Source of the DNA: JALORV01 sp963754065
GTDB lineage: Bacteria; Pseudomonadota; Gammaproteobacteria; Burkholderiales; Burkholderiaceae_F
Reading direction: 5' to 3'
NCBI GenBank assembly: GCA_963754065.1
Contig: CAVWFH010000016.1
Coordinates: forward strand, 32,339-96,338
DNA: 64,000 bases
How positions within the stretch are numbered: position 1 is the first letter of the stretch; each line of letters opens with the position of its first letter. A model generated the notes under the pieces. It ran no database searches. It saw only the letters and a program-made list of their open reading frames with translations, and was not told where the DNA came from. A program made the position numbers and the translations under genes. This document shows positions 17,623 to 25,796 of the stretch, piece by piece.

Positions 17623-19044
17623 TTAGCGGATAGCGGCCGCGACCCGGATGCGCTCGAGCAAGGCGAGCTGGTCGCGCAGTGGCGCTGCAACGGCGGCCAG
17701 GGCGTCGCGCTGCGGCTCGGCGAGCGGCTCGGAACTCGGGAGCTCGGCCGTCAGCGGATTGACCGGATTGCCCTTGATCTTCACTTCAAAGTGCAGGTGG
17801 GGCCCCGTCGACCATCCGGTAGTGCCGACGTACCCGATGAGGTCCCCCTGAGCAACGCGCGTTCCCTTGATGACCCCGGGCACGAAGCCTTGCAGGTGCG
17901 CATACAAGGTCGAGCGCTTCTCGTCGTGGCGCACTTCGACGATGTTGCCGTAGCCTCGCTGCCAGCCGGCAAACTCGACCGTGCCGCCGGCGACGGTACG
18001 CACCTTGGTGCCCGTCGGAGCGGAGTAATCGACGCCCCGGTGGGCCGCGTCGTACCCGAACACCGGATGAGTCCGATGGTTGCTGAAACCGGAACTCATA
18101 CGCGTGTACTCGAGCGGTGAACGCAGAAAGCTGCGCTTCATGTTTCGGCCGCCGAATCCGTAGTAACCACCGTGCTTGCTGCCGTCGTCGAACCAAAACG
18201 CTTCGACCGACTTGTCCTGGTTGATGAACTCGACCGCCAGCAGCCGACCCGGACGCAGGTACTCGCCGGCTGCGTACAGACCTTCGTAGATCGCCCGGAA
18301 GCTGTCGCCGCGGCGCAGGTTGCGATGAAAGTCGATCTCGCTCTCGAGCGCGTCGATCATCTGTTGCGCAATCGAATCCGGGATGTCGGCCGCATCGGCG
18401 GCGGCAAACAGCGACGACTGCACCTCGCCGCTGCGCAATTCGACCCGACGCTCGAGCGTGACCTGCGACTCGGCAACCCAGAAACCACCGGCCACTGCGT
18501 CGTCGCGGGTGAGCGTCAGCACCCGAGTTCGTGGCGGAGAAGTGGAGTCCTCAACGTCATTGAATGCGCGCAGCCAGTTGAGGCGGCCATCTGCCTCGAC
18601 GTTGGCCTGGATGAACCGGCCCGGAGCCGCTTGTACCAGCGGCCGCGCTGCAGGGCTCGACCGCAGAAACCGCGCTGCCGCCTCATCGTCGATTCCCATG
18701 CGGACCAGCAGCGCCGCGATCGGCTCGCCGCGCTGCACGCGCGCCTCGCGGATGAAGAACTCGCGACGCTCGGAAATGTCCTGCAGCTGGTCGCTGATCG
18801 ACGGAGTGGCAATGGCCTCGACTATCGGACGCGACTGGATCGAATCCAGGTCCAGCGCTGACGGCGCAGCTGCGATTGCGGCAATGGCCGCTGACAGCGG
18901 CAGCAGCGAGAAAACGGCAGTCAGTTCGATGCGACTGCGGGTCGTGCGATCGAGCCGCTTCCAGCGGCGCAGCACGAGCCGAGCACCCAGACGGATGTCC
19001 GCAGTGAGGGTCTGGAGCTGTTTGGATAGAATCGCTAAAGGCAT
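17623..19044 (-). CDS. M23 family peptidoglycan DD-metalloendopeptidase
   Basis: About 473 residues, with an N-terminal cytoplasmic segment, one membrane helix (TAVFSLLPLSAAIAAIAAA), an inhibitory/OapA-like middle region, and a C-terminal LytM domain. The zinc-binding motifs are HRGVDYSAP (HxxxD) and GPHLHFEV (HxH). The closing part (NPVNPLTAELPS) is also typical. It resembles MepM/YebA enzymes that cut cross-links to allow wall growth. ATG 19044 is chosen over 19071 because a terminator-like hairpin occupies 19061-19090. Operon with anmK. Confidence 0.9.
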   Translation of the reverse strand: MPLAILSKQLQTLTADIRLGARLVLRRWKRLDRTTRSRIELTAVFSLLPLSAAIAAIAAAPSALDLDSIQSRPIVEAIATPSISDQLQDISERREFFIREARVQRGEPIAALLVRMGIDDEAAARFLRSSPAARPLVQAAPGRFIQANVEADGRLNWLRAFNDVEDSTSPPRTRVLTLTRDDAVAGGFWVAESQVTLERRVELRSGEVQSSLFAAADAADIPDSIAQQMIDALESEIDFHRNLRRGDSFRAIYEGLYAAGEYLRPGRLLAVEFINQDKSVEAFWFDDGSKHGGYYGFGGRNMKRSFLRSPLEYTRMSSGFSNHRTHPVFGYDAAHRGVDYSAPTGTKVRTVAGGTVEFAGWQRGYGNIVEVRHDEKRSTLYAHLQGFVPGVIKGTRVAQGDLIGYVGTTGWSTGPHLHFEVKIKGNPVNPLTAELPSSEPLAEPQRDALAAVAAPLRDQLALLERIRVAAAIR

Positions 19045-19060
19045 CGACCGGCCCGGCAGG

Positions 19061-19090
19061 AAAAAGCGCACCGCTCGGTGCGCTTTTTTT
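19061..19090. terminator. Bidirectional terminator-like hairpin between divergent genes
   Basis: Stem AAAAGCGCACC / GGTGCGCTTTT, giving U-runs in both directions. It sits inside the divergent tyrS / M23 peptidase intergenic region, so it must lie in the leader of at least one of the two genes and could act as an attenuator. Confidence 0.7.
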
Positions 19091-19140
19091 CGAAGGGCGA
19101 AGTATATCGCGGCAGCCCGGCAGAACCGGGTGGGCCGTCA

Positions 19141-20394
19141 ATGATTGCCATGGAACCGGGCGCGACAAAGACCTACCCGATTACTCGGGAAATCGAACAG
19201 ACGCTGGCCCTGGTCAAGCGTGGCTGTGACGAACTGCTGATCGAGGCGGAGTTCGCGCAGAAGCTCGCGCGCTCTCAGGCGACGCGCACGGCGCTGCGCT
19301 GCAAGCTCGGGCTCGATCCGACCGCGCCGGACATTCATCTGGGCCATAGCGTGGTCCTGAACAAGCTGCGGCAGCTGCAGGACCTCGGCCATACCGTGAT
19401 CTTCCTGATTGGCGACTTCACCGGGATGATCGGCGATCCCTCCGGCCGTAACGCGATGCGGCCACCGTTGTCGCGCGAGGAGATCGAAGCCAACGCGAAG
19501 ACCTACTTCGATCAGGCTGCGCTTGTGCTTGACCGGGACCGCACCGAGATCCGATACAACTCGGAATGGTCGGAACCGCTGGGTGCCGCTGGCTTGATCA
19601 AGCTGGCGGCGAAGTACACGTTGGCGCGTCTGCTCGAGCGGGACGACTTCTCCAAGCGCTTCCGCGACAACACGCCGATAGCAATGCACGAGCTGCTCTA
19701 CCCGTTGATGCAAGGCTACGACTCGGTTGCGCTGCGGTCCGACATCGAACTCGGCGGTACCGACCAGAAATTCAACCTGCTGGTCGGACGCGAACTGCAA
19801 CGGCACTACGGCCAGGAGCCGCAGTGCGTGCTGACAATGCCGCTGCTGGAAGGGCTCGATGGCGTCGAGAAGATGTCGAAGAGCAAGAACAACTACATCG
19901 GCATCACCGAGGCTCCGTTCGAGATGTTCGGCAAGGTGATGTCGATCTCCGACGAACTCATGTGGCGCTGGTACGACCTCGTGTCGATGCGCAGCAATGA
20001 CGAGATCGCGGCCCTGAGGCTCGACGCGAAGTCAGGGCGCAATCCGCGCGACATCAAGATCATGCTGGCCAAGGAAATCGTCACGCGTTTCCACACCAGC
20101 GGCGCGGCCGCCGCCGCCGAGCAGGAGTTCATGGCGCGTTTCCGTGCCGGTGCCGTTCCCGACGAGATGCCGGAGTTCACGTTGTCCGCCGACGAACCGG
20201 ACGGACTCGGGATCTGTGCGCTGCTGAAGCAGGCAGGCCTGGCCCCGTCGACCAGCGAGGCTGTGCGCAATATCGAACAGGGCGGCGTCAGGATCGACGG
20301 CCAGAAGATCGGCGATCGCGGTTTGCGCCTGGGCGGCGGCACCTACGTGGTGCAGGTCGGCAAGCGCAAGTGGGCGCGGGTGACCGTCACCTGA
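19141..20394 (+). CDS. tyrS: Tyrosyl-tRNA synthetase
   Basis: A 417-residue class I synthetase of the TyrRS type found in many proteobacteria. HLGHS (the HIGH box) is near residue 66 and KMSKSKNN (the KMSKS loop) near residue 243. An S4 RNA-binding domain is at the C terminus (SEAVRNIEQGGVRIDG). The tyrosine-site region includes YPLMQGYDSVALRSDIELGGTDQ. ATG 19141 is used; upstream in-frame codons overlap the hairpin. Confidence 0.97.
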   Translation: MIAMEPGATKTYPITREIEQTLALVKRGCDELLIEAEFAQKLARSQATRTALRCKLGLDPTAPDIHLGHSVVLNKLRQLQDLGHTVIFLIGDFTGMIGDPSGRNAMRPPLSREEIEANAKTYFDQAALVLDRDRTEIRYNSEWSEPLGAAGLIKLAAKYTLARLLERDDFSKRFRDNTPIAMHELLYPLMQGYDSVALRSDIELGGTDQKFNLLVGRELQRHYGQEPQCVLTMPLLEGLDGVEKMSKSKNNYIGITEAPFEMFGKVMSISDELMWRWYDLVSMRSNDEIAALRLDAKSGRNPRDIKIMLAKEIVTRFHTSGAAAAAEQEFMARFRAGAVPDEMPEFTLSADEPDGLGICALLKQAGLAPSTSEAVRNIEQGGVRIDGQKIGDRGLRLGGGTYVVQVGKRKWARVTVT

Positions 20395-20578
20395 TTCCTG
20401 CGGACCGGGAGCTGCGGCGAGTGCCAACCAGCCGCGATTGAAAAACACACGGCAATGCGCCGCATCGTGTGCCGTCACGAACAGTGGCGGCCGCGCGGAC
20501 TGTCGCGGAGTTCATCGCCGGTGCAGTGCGTGTCCATAGCGCCTCGGATCGGTTCCTTATGCCGGAAGCTCCCCCCTC

Positions 20579-20584
20579 TAGAAT
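20579..20584 (+). promoter_or_regulatory. dtd: TAGAAT -10 box giving a near-leaderless dtd transcript
   Basis: TAGAAT ends 8 bases before the dtd ATG, so transcription would start at or next to the start codon. No ribosome-binding site is present, consistent with a leaderless message. Confidence 0.4.
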
Positions 20585-20592
20585 CGGCGTTG

Positions 20593-21054
20593 ATGATTAC
20601 GCTGATCCAACGGGTAACCCAAGGCCGGGTGACGGTCGAAGGCAGTCCTGTGGGGTCGATCGGGCGCGGGCTGGTGGCGCTGGTCTGCGCGGAGCGCCAT
20701 GACAGCGAGACCGAAGCCGACGCGATGGTCGTCAAACTCCTCGGGTATCGTGTCTTCGGCGACGCCGCCGGAAAGATGAATCTCAGCGTGCGCGATGTCG
20801 GGGGTGGTCTGCTGCTCGTGCCGCAGTTCACGCTCGCGGCTGACACGGCCAGCGGGACGCGGCCGAGCTTCACCCCGGCGGCTGCACCGGAACTGGGGCA
20901 AAGGCTGTTCGAGCGGTTCGTCGAGCGTGCCCGCGCGCAACATGCGCCGGTGGAGTCGGGACGGTTCGGCGCGCACATGCAGGTGGAATTGATCAACGAC
21001 GGTCCGGTGACGTTCTGGTTGCAGGTCCGGCCAAGGCAGGAGGCAAAGGCATGA
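20593..21054 (+). CDS. dtd: D-aminoacyl-tRNA deacylase
   Basis: A 153-residue enzyme that frees tRNA from mischarged D-amino acids and glycine, complementing the adjacent tyrS (D-Tyr-tRNATyr is a classic substrate). Family motifs are the N-terminal MITLIQRVTQGRVTV, the catalytic SQFTL-like block LLVPQFTLAADT, and the cross-subunit Gly-cisPro-type motif in the C-terminal NDGPVTFWL. The 3' end overlaps the next start (ATGA). Confidence 0.96.
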   Translation: MITLIQRVTQGRVTVEGSPVGSIGRGLVALVCAERHDSETEADAMVVKLLGYRVFGDAAGKMNLSVRDVGGGLLLVPQFTLAADTASGTRPSFTPAAAPELGQRLFERFVERARAQHAPVESGRFGAHMQVELINDGPVTFWLQVRPRQEAKA

Positions 21055-21677
21055 AACTCTGGAGCGAATCGTTTACCGATGGCAGTGCGATACCGGGCGA
21101 GTACGCGTTTTGCGTGATTGACGCGGCACATCACGTCAAGCTCTCGTCGAATCGCAATCCGCATCTTGCGTGGGCGGATGTACCGGCGGGGACGCAGTCC
21201 TTCGTGCTGATCTGCCACGACCCCGATGTGCCGAGCAAGCCCGACGACCTTTTCAAGGAGGATCGGGAAATTCCGTCGTCCCTGCCTCGGGTGGATTTCT
21301 TCCACTGGACGCTGGTCGACATTCCGGCGGCCACGCGCGCGATCGACTCTGGCAGCTATTCGAAGGAAGTCACTCCTCGCGGCAAGAACGGCCCAGCCGC
21401 GATCAACGGAACGCGCCAGGGCATCAATGACTACACCGGCTGGTTCGCAGCCGACCACGACATGAGCGGCGATTATTTCGGCTATGACGGCCCCTGTCCG
21501 CCGTGGAACGACTCGATACTGCACCACTACGTGTTCACGGTTTATGCACTCGATCTCGATCGCGTGCCGGTCGACGGGAAGTTCACTGCGCCCGATGTGC
21601 TCAAGGCGATCGAAGGCCACGTGCTCGCCAAGGCGGCACTGACGGGAACCTTCACGCTGAATCCGCGGCTCGTGTGA
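21051..21677 (+). CDS. YbhB/YbcL family (PEBP, Raf-kinase-inhibitor-like) protein
   Basis: A 208-residue phosphatidylethanolamine-binding-like protein. Ligand-pocket signatures are LICHDPDVPS (the DPD motif), DFFHWTLVDIPA, and YDGPCPPWNDSILHHYVFTVYALD. This is longer than E. coli YbhB, with an acidic insert near residue 75. The bacterial role is not established. It is translationally coupled to dtd (4-base overlap) and to the following phosphatase. Confidence 0.9.
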   Translation: MKLWSESFTDGSAIPGEYAFCVIDAAHHVKLSSNRNPHLAWADVPAGTQSFVLICHDPDVPSKPDDLFKEDREIPSSLPRVDFFHWTLVDIPAATRAIDSGSYSKEVTPRGKNGPAAINGTRQGINDYTGWFAADHDMSGDYFGYDGPCPPWNDSILHHYVFTVYALDLDRVPVDGKFTAPDVLKAIEGHVLAKAALTGTFTLNPRLV

Positions 21678-22315
21678 GTTCTACTGCGCTGCTCCTGATC
21701 CGCCACGGCGAGACGGCGTGGAATGCCGAGCACCGGATACAGGGTCACCTGGACATTCCGCTGTCGGCGACCGGCATCCGGCAAGCCGCGTTGTTGGCAG
21801 ATCGGCTGGCGGGCGAAACGATCGATGCCGTCTATTCGAGCGAACTGGCTCGCGCCTGGCTGACCGCCGAGCCGCTGGCAGCGCGCGCCGGGCTCGAGAT
21901 CAGGGCCGAAACGCGTTTGCGCGAGCGGTCGTTCGGCACTTTCGAAGGACTGACGCTGGACGAGATTGCGACCCGCCAACCGGAGAGCTTCCGCAACTGG
22001 CGCGAGCGGGACCCGGCTTGGGCCATGGAGGGCGGCGAAAGCGGACAAGTGCTGATCGATCGTGTCCTGGAAGCACTGCGGGACATCGTTACCCGGCACC
22101 AGGGCAAGACGGTGGCGGTCGTCACGCATGGCGGCGTGCTCGATGTCGCCTATCGCGCAGCGCGCGGCCTGCACTGGGGAGCTCCGCGCGAGCATCAGAT
22201 GCTGAACGCGGGCATCAATCGCCTGAGTGCCCAGGCACCCCCACTGGCACTCAGCATCCTCGACTGGGGCGATGTCGCGCACCTCGAGCAGGCGCGCGAC
22301 GAGTCGCTGACCTGA
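21674..22315 (+). CDS. Histidine phosphatase family protein
   Basis: A 213-residue member of the phosphoglycerate-mutase-like superfamily. The catalytic LLLIRHGETAWN opens the protein, R-containing RLRERSFGTFEGLT and the second catalytic histidine THGGVLDVAYRAA follow. It starts at a GTG overlapping the previous stop by 4 bases. The substrate is unknown: cofactor-dependent mutase, alpha-ribazole phosphatase or generic phosphatase are all possible, and phosphatase is more likely. Confidence 0.9.
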   Translation: MSSTALLLIRHGETAWNAEHRIQGHLDIPLSATGIRQAALLADRLAGETIDAVYSSELARAWLTAEPLAARAGLEIRAETRLRERSFGTFEGLTLDEIATRQPESFRNWRERDPAWAMEGGESGQVLIDRVLEALRDIVTRHQGKTVAVVTHGGVLDVAYRAARGLHWGAPREHQMLNAGINRLSAQAPPLALSILDWGDVAHLEQARDESLT

Positions 22316-22376
22316 TCTTTGTCGCCCGATTGACCGCTGCCATGGCGGCCACGGCCCTGGTAGCTAGAGTGCAGAC

Positions 22377-23636
22377 ATGAATCCGACGCTGACGCAGATC
22401 GTGTCGTTCGCGCTAAGTGCCGGGATCGGGCTGCTGGTCGGGCTCGAGCGGGAGCGCAAGCCCTCGGCAAAGGCCGGGGTGCGCACCTTCGCGCTGATCG
22501 CGGTACTCGGTTCGCTGGCAGCGCTTCTCACCGAAGCGACCGGTTCGGCCTGGGCGCTGGGCGCGGGTGCGGTGTGCGTGACCGGGGCACTGGTCGCGGC
22601 CTACCTGCAGGACCGGGAATCGATCCATGACGATTCGGGCACGACGACCGTCATGGCCGCCATTGCGGTGTTTTTCCTCGGCGCGGTCAACTATTACGGC
22701 TACAACATTCTCGCCGTAGCGCTGGGCGTTGGCATGACGGCACTGCTTTACTTCAAGGCCGAACTCGAAGGCTTCAGCCAGAAGCTGACCGGACAGGACA
22801 TCCGGTCGATGCTCCAGTTTGCGGTGCTGACAGCCGTCATCCTGCCCTTACTGCCGGACCGGTCGTTCGGGCCGTACGGTGTCCTGAACCCGTTCCAGAT
22901 CTGGATGATGGTCGTGCTGGTGGCTGCCGTCGGACTCGCGGGTTACGTCGCCTGGCGCTTGACCCTGGGCCGTCACGGCCTGCTGCTGACCGGAGTGCTC
23001 GGCGGGGTGGTGTCGAGCACGGCGACGACGCTGGTGTATGCGCGCCACGCCGCGGCCGGGACCCAGCCTGTCGCGGCGGCGCTGCTCGTGATCCTGCTGG
23101 CGAATGCCACCATGCTGGCGCGTGTTCTGGTGCTGGTCGGCGTCGTCGCGCCATCTTCCCTGCCGCTGGCACTGTTGGTCATCGTTCCGGCGCTGCTGGT
23201 CGCCGTGGCGGGCGTTGCCTGGCGTTGGGCCTCGGCGTCGGCGGCCCCCCCAGCCGGCGAGGCGGCTTTCCGCAATCCGACGCAGTTGCGAACCGCACTC
23301 GGCTTTGGCGCGATCTATGCAGTCATCCTGCTGCTCGCGGCCTGGGCCAATGACCTGCTGGGCTCGCGTGGGCTCATGGCGCTGGCCGCGGTTTCCGGCC
23401 TGACCGATGTCGACGCCATCACGCTGTCGTCGATGCGGCTGCTCGATAACGGTGCGCTGACGCAGGCGACAGCCCTTTCGGCGGTCGGTGTCGCAGTCGC
23501 GTCCAACCTCATCTTCAAGGCGGTCGTGGCGGCCTCGGCAGGTGGGCATTTGATGCGTTGGGCTGTGGTGCGCGCTTTCAGCGGTCCATTGCTGGCGCTC
23601 GCGGCCGGACTGTGGGCGCTGCACACGCTGGCATAA
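22377..23636 (+). CDS. MgtC/SapB-type membrane protein with DUF4010
   Basis: A 419-residue integral membrane protein. The N-terminal ~130 residues match the MgtC/SapB domain (GIGLLVGLERERKPSAKAGVRTFALI). The C-terminal ~280 residues form a DUF4010 domain with many hydrophobic helices and the conserved GGVVSSTATTLVYAR and SGLTDVDAITLSSM. The combination is a known architecture without defined function, possibly transport. ATG 22377 follows a short spacer after the phosphatase gene. Confidence 0.9.
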   Translation: MNPTLTQIVSFALSAGIGLLVGLERERKPSAKAGVRTFALIAVLGSLAALLTEATGSAWALGAGAVCVTGALVAAYLQDRESIHDDSGTTTVMAAIAVFFLGAVNYYGYNILAVALGVGMTALLYFKAELEGFSQKLTGQDIRSMLQFAVLTAVILPLLPDRSFGPYGVLNPFQIWMMVVLVAAVGLAGYVAWRLTLGRHGLLLTGVLGGVVSSTATTLVYARHAAAGTQPVAAALLVILLANATMLARVLVLVGVVAPSSLPLALLVIVPALLVAVAGVAWRWASASAAPPAGEAAFRNPTQLRTALGFGAIYAVILLLAAWANDLLGSRGLMALAAVSGLTDVDAITLSSMRLLDNGALTQATALSAVGVAVASNLIFKAVVAASAGGHLMRWAVVRAFSGPLLALAAGLWALHTLA

Positions 23637-23650
23637 TTTCGCCGCCATCC

Positions 23651-23740
23651 CGTTCCGCGTGACTGGCGAAAGGGTGAGTACACCCGGGGAGCGCGGACAA
23701 CTCTGCTACCCGCGTAGCTGCCGTTCGCCTGGGCAGATGG
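23651..23740 (+). promoter_or_regulatory. ZTP (pfl) riboswitch upstream of glyA
   Basis: The leader contains the two conserved blocks of the pfl motif: CCGCGTGACTGGCGAAAG at the 5' side and CCGTTCGCCTGGGCA at the 3' side, with CCGGGGAGCGCGGA between. The pfl motif senses ZTP/ZMP, signals of 10-formyl-tetrahydrofolate shortage, and typically switches on one-carbon genes such as glyA. The distance to the glyA start (about 38 bases after the aptamer) suits translational control. Confidence 0.88.
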
Positions 23741-23777
23741 CAAGTGACGAACCACTTGCAAACTCACGCGAGGAACT

Positions 23778-25040
23778 ATGTTCAAGCGAAGCGCATACAC
23801 GGTCGAAGCGATCGATCCCGAACTCTGGGCTGCCATCCGGCATGAGAACGTCCGGCAGGAACAGCACATCGAGCTGATCGCCTCCGAGAACTACACGAGC
23901 CCCGCGGTCATGGCTGCGCAGGGCAGTCAGCTCACCAACAAGTACGCCGAAGGTTATCCGGGCAAGCGCTATTACGGCGGCTGCGAATATGTCGACGTGG
24001 CCGAGACGCTGGCGCTCGAGCGGCTGAAGCAACTGTTCGGCTATCCGACGGTCGAACTCGCCGCCAACGTACAGCCGCACTCCGGTGCGCAGGCCAACAC
24101 GGCCGTGTTTCTCGCGTTGCTCAACCCCGGCGACACGATCATGGGTCTGTCGCTGGCCGAGGGCGGGCACCTGACCCACGGCATGGCGCTCAACATCTCC
24201 GGCAAGTGGTTCAAGGTCGTGAGCTACGGCCTGAACGAGCGCGAGGAGATCGACTACGACGCGATGGAGCATCTGGCGCATCTGCACAAGCCGAAGCTGA
24301 TCATCGCCGGGGCCTCGGCCTATTCGCTGCGCTTCGACTGGGCACGTTTCGCCAAGGTGGCGAAGGAGGTCGGCGCGTATTTCATGGTCGACATGGCGCA
24401 CTACGCTGGCCTGATCGCGGCCGGCATCTACCCGAGCCCGATTCCGCATGCAGACGTGGTGACCAGCACGACGCACAAGACGCTGCGCGGCCCGCGCGGC
24501 GGCCTGATCCTGATGAAGCCGGCACTCGAGAAACCGATCAACAGTGCGGTGTTCCCAGGCATCCAGGGCGGCCCTTTGATGCACGTGATCGCGGCCAAGG
24601 CGGTCGCTTTCAAGGAGGCGCTGGCGCCCGAGTTCAAGAGCTACCAGCAGCAGGTGCTGGTCAATGCACGCGTATTGGCCGAAACGCTGGTCAAGCGCGG
24701 TCTGCGCATCGTCTCGGGCCGCACTGAAAGTCACCTGATGCTGGTCGACCTGCGCGCCAAGCAGATCACCGGCAAGGATGCCGAGGCCGTACTCGGGCAG
24801 GCGCACATCACGATCAACAAGAACGCGATCCCGAAAGATCCGGAAAAGCCGATGGTCACGAGCGGCATCCGGCTCGGCAGCCCGGCGATGACCACGCGTG
24901 GCTTCAAGGAAGCTGAAGCCGAGCAGACCGGCAACCTGATTGCCGACGTGCTCGACAATCCCCGCGACCCTGCCACGCTGGCTCGCGTGCGCAGCGAGGT
25001 CGAAACGCTGACCGAGCGCTTCCCGGTCTACGGCGCCTGA
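23778..25040 (+). CDS. glyA: Serine hydroxymethyltransferase
   Basis: A 420-residue PLP enzyme converting serine and tetrahydrofolate to glycine and 5,10-methylene-THF. Family blocks: IELIASENYTSPAVM, NKYAEGYPGKRYYGG, ANVQPHSGAQAN, DMAHYAGLIAAG and VTSTTHKTLRGPRGG, where the Lys near residue 234 binds PLP. GAGGAA precedes the start. The upstream ZTP riboswitch ties expression to folate one-carbon status. Confidence 0.98.
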   Translation: MFKRSAYTVEAIDPELWAAIRHENVRQEQHIELIASENYTSPAVMAAQGSQLTNKYAEGYPGKRYYGGCEYVDVAETLALERLKQLFGYPTVELAANVQPHSGAQANTAVFLALLNPGDTIMGLSLAEGGHLTHGMALNISGKWFKVVSYGLNEREEIDYDAMEHLAHLHKPKLIIAGASAYSLRFDWARFAKVAKEVGAYFMVDMAHYAGLIAAGIYPSPIPHADVVTSTTHKTLRGPRGGLILMKPALEKPINSAVFPGIQGGPLMHVIAAKAVAFKEALAPEFKSYQQQVLVNARVLAETLVKRGLRIVSGRTESHLMLVDLRAKQITGKDAEAVLGQAHITINKNAIPKDPEKPMVTSGIRLGSPAMTTRGFKEAEAEQTGNLIADVLDNPRDPATLARVRSEVETLTERFPVYGA

Positions 25041-25111
25041 GTGACAGCGGAAGGCGCTGACCAAGTGACGACGAACGCGATGACTCCACCCGCCTCGTCG
25101 CCGTTGAAATC

Positions 25112-25145
25112 GGGCCGCTCGCCCGGCCGCTCCAAAGAGCGGCCC
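25112..25145 (+). terminator. Inverted repeat after glyA
   Basis: GGGCCGCTC / GAGCGGCCC with a 16-base loop that itself can pair (GCCCGGCCGC). No T tract, so termination is uncertain. Confidence 0.4.
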
Positions 25146-25160
25146 GCTGATCAGATCGGT

Positions 25161-25199
25161 CAAAGTGCACGTGCAGCGCGAAGCGCTGCGTACACTTTG
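25161..25199 (+). repeat. Long imperfect hairpin just upstream of nrdR
   Basis: CAAAGTG pairs with CACTTTG, and TGCAGCGC pairs with GCGCTGCG around a short loop. It ends 8 bases before the nrdR ATG, so it would cover the ribosome-binding region. It could control translation or serve as a protein site. Confidence 0.5.
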
Positions 25200-25207
25200 G
25201 ACGCCTA

Positions 25208-25696
25208 ATGCGTTGCCCCTTCTGCCAGCACGCCGACACGCAGGTCATCGACTCGCGCGCGTCGGACGAGGGCGCGACGATTCGCCGCCGTCGCAAGTGC
25301 CTGTCCTGTGACAAGCGTTTCACGACTTACGAGCGGGTCGAGCTGGCGATGCCGACCATCATCAAGCGCGGCGGCGGCCGTGCCGACTACGACCGGGACA
25401 AGCTGCGCGCCAGCATGCAGCTGTCGTTGCGCAAGCGGCCCGTGCCGCGCGAGGCGGTCGACGAGGCCATCGCGCGCATCGAGGACAAGCTCTTGTCGTC
25501 GGCGCAGCGCGAGGTCAAGAGCGAGAAGCTCGGAGAGCTCGTGATGCGCGAGCTCAAGCGCCTCGACAAGGTCGCCTACATCCGCTTTGCCTCGGTCTAT
25601 CGCAGCTTCGAGGACGTCGACGAGTTCGCCGAGGTGGTCAGGGAGATCCGGCCGGGCAAGCGGCCGCGCAAGCGCACGGGACGCAGCGGTTCCTAG
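25208..25696 (+). CDS. nrdR: Transcriptional repressor NrdR
   Basis: A 162-residue regulator of ribonucleotide reductase genes. The N-terminal zinc ribbon MRCPFCQHADTQVIDSR ... RRKCLSCDKRFTTYE has four Cys. An ATP-cone domain binding ATP/dATP follows (VIKRGG-like TIIKRGGGRADYDRDKL). The glyA-nrdR order is conserved in betaproteobacteria. No ribosome-binding site is obvious because a hairpin occupies the leader. Confidence 0.97.
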   Translation: MRCPFCQHADTQVIDSRASDEGATIRRRRKCLSCDKRFTTYERVELAMPTIIKRGGGRADYDRDKLRASMQLSLRKRPVPREAVDEAIARIEDKLLSSAQREVKSEKLGELVMRELKRLDKVAYIRFASVYRSFEDVDEFAEVVREIRPGKRPRKRTGRSGS

Positions 25697-25715
25697 TTGC
25701 GCCCGCCCGGCGGGA

Positions 25716-25744
25716 CTTGAAACTCCGGGCTGTCGTCCCGAATT
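25716..25744 (+). promoter_or_regulatory. Candidate sigma-32 promoter of first hsp20
   Basis: CTTGAAA (25716-25722), a 14-base spacer, and CCCGAATT (25737-25744), close to the heat-shock consensus CTTGAAA-N-CCCCATNT. This gives a leader of roughly 45 bases. Confidence 0.6.
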
Positions 25745-25763
25745 GGGAGAGACCGCAGGCAAC

Positions 25764-25796
25764 GACCTGCCGTCAACCCAATCGGAGGTCCTTATG
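25764..25796 (+). promoter_or_regulatory. Possible ROSE-like RNA thermometer at hsp20 start
   Basis: GACCT-G-CCG (25764-25772, with a bulged G) pairs with CGGAGGTC (25783-25790), which contains the whole Shine-Dalgarno sequence of the hsp20 at 25794. A bulged G opposite the ribosome-binding site is the hallmark of ROSE elements that melt on heating. An alternative helix GCAGG / CCTGC upstream competes. Confidence 0.5.
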
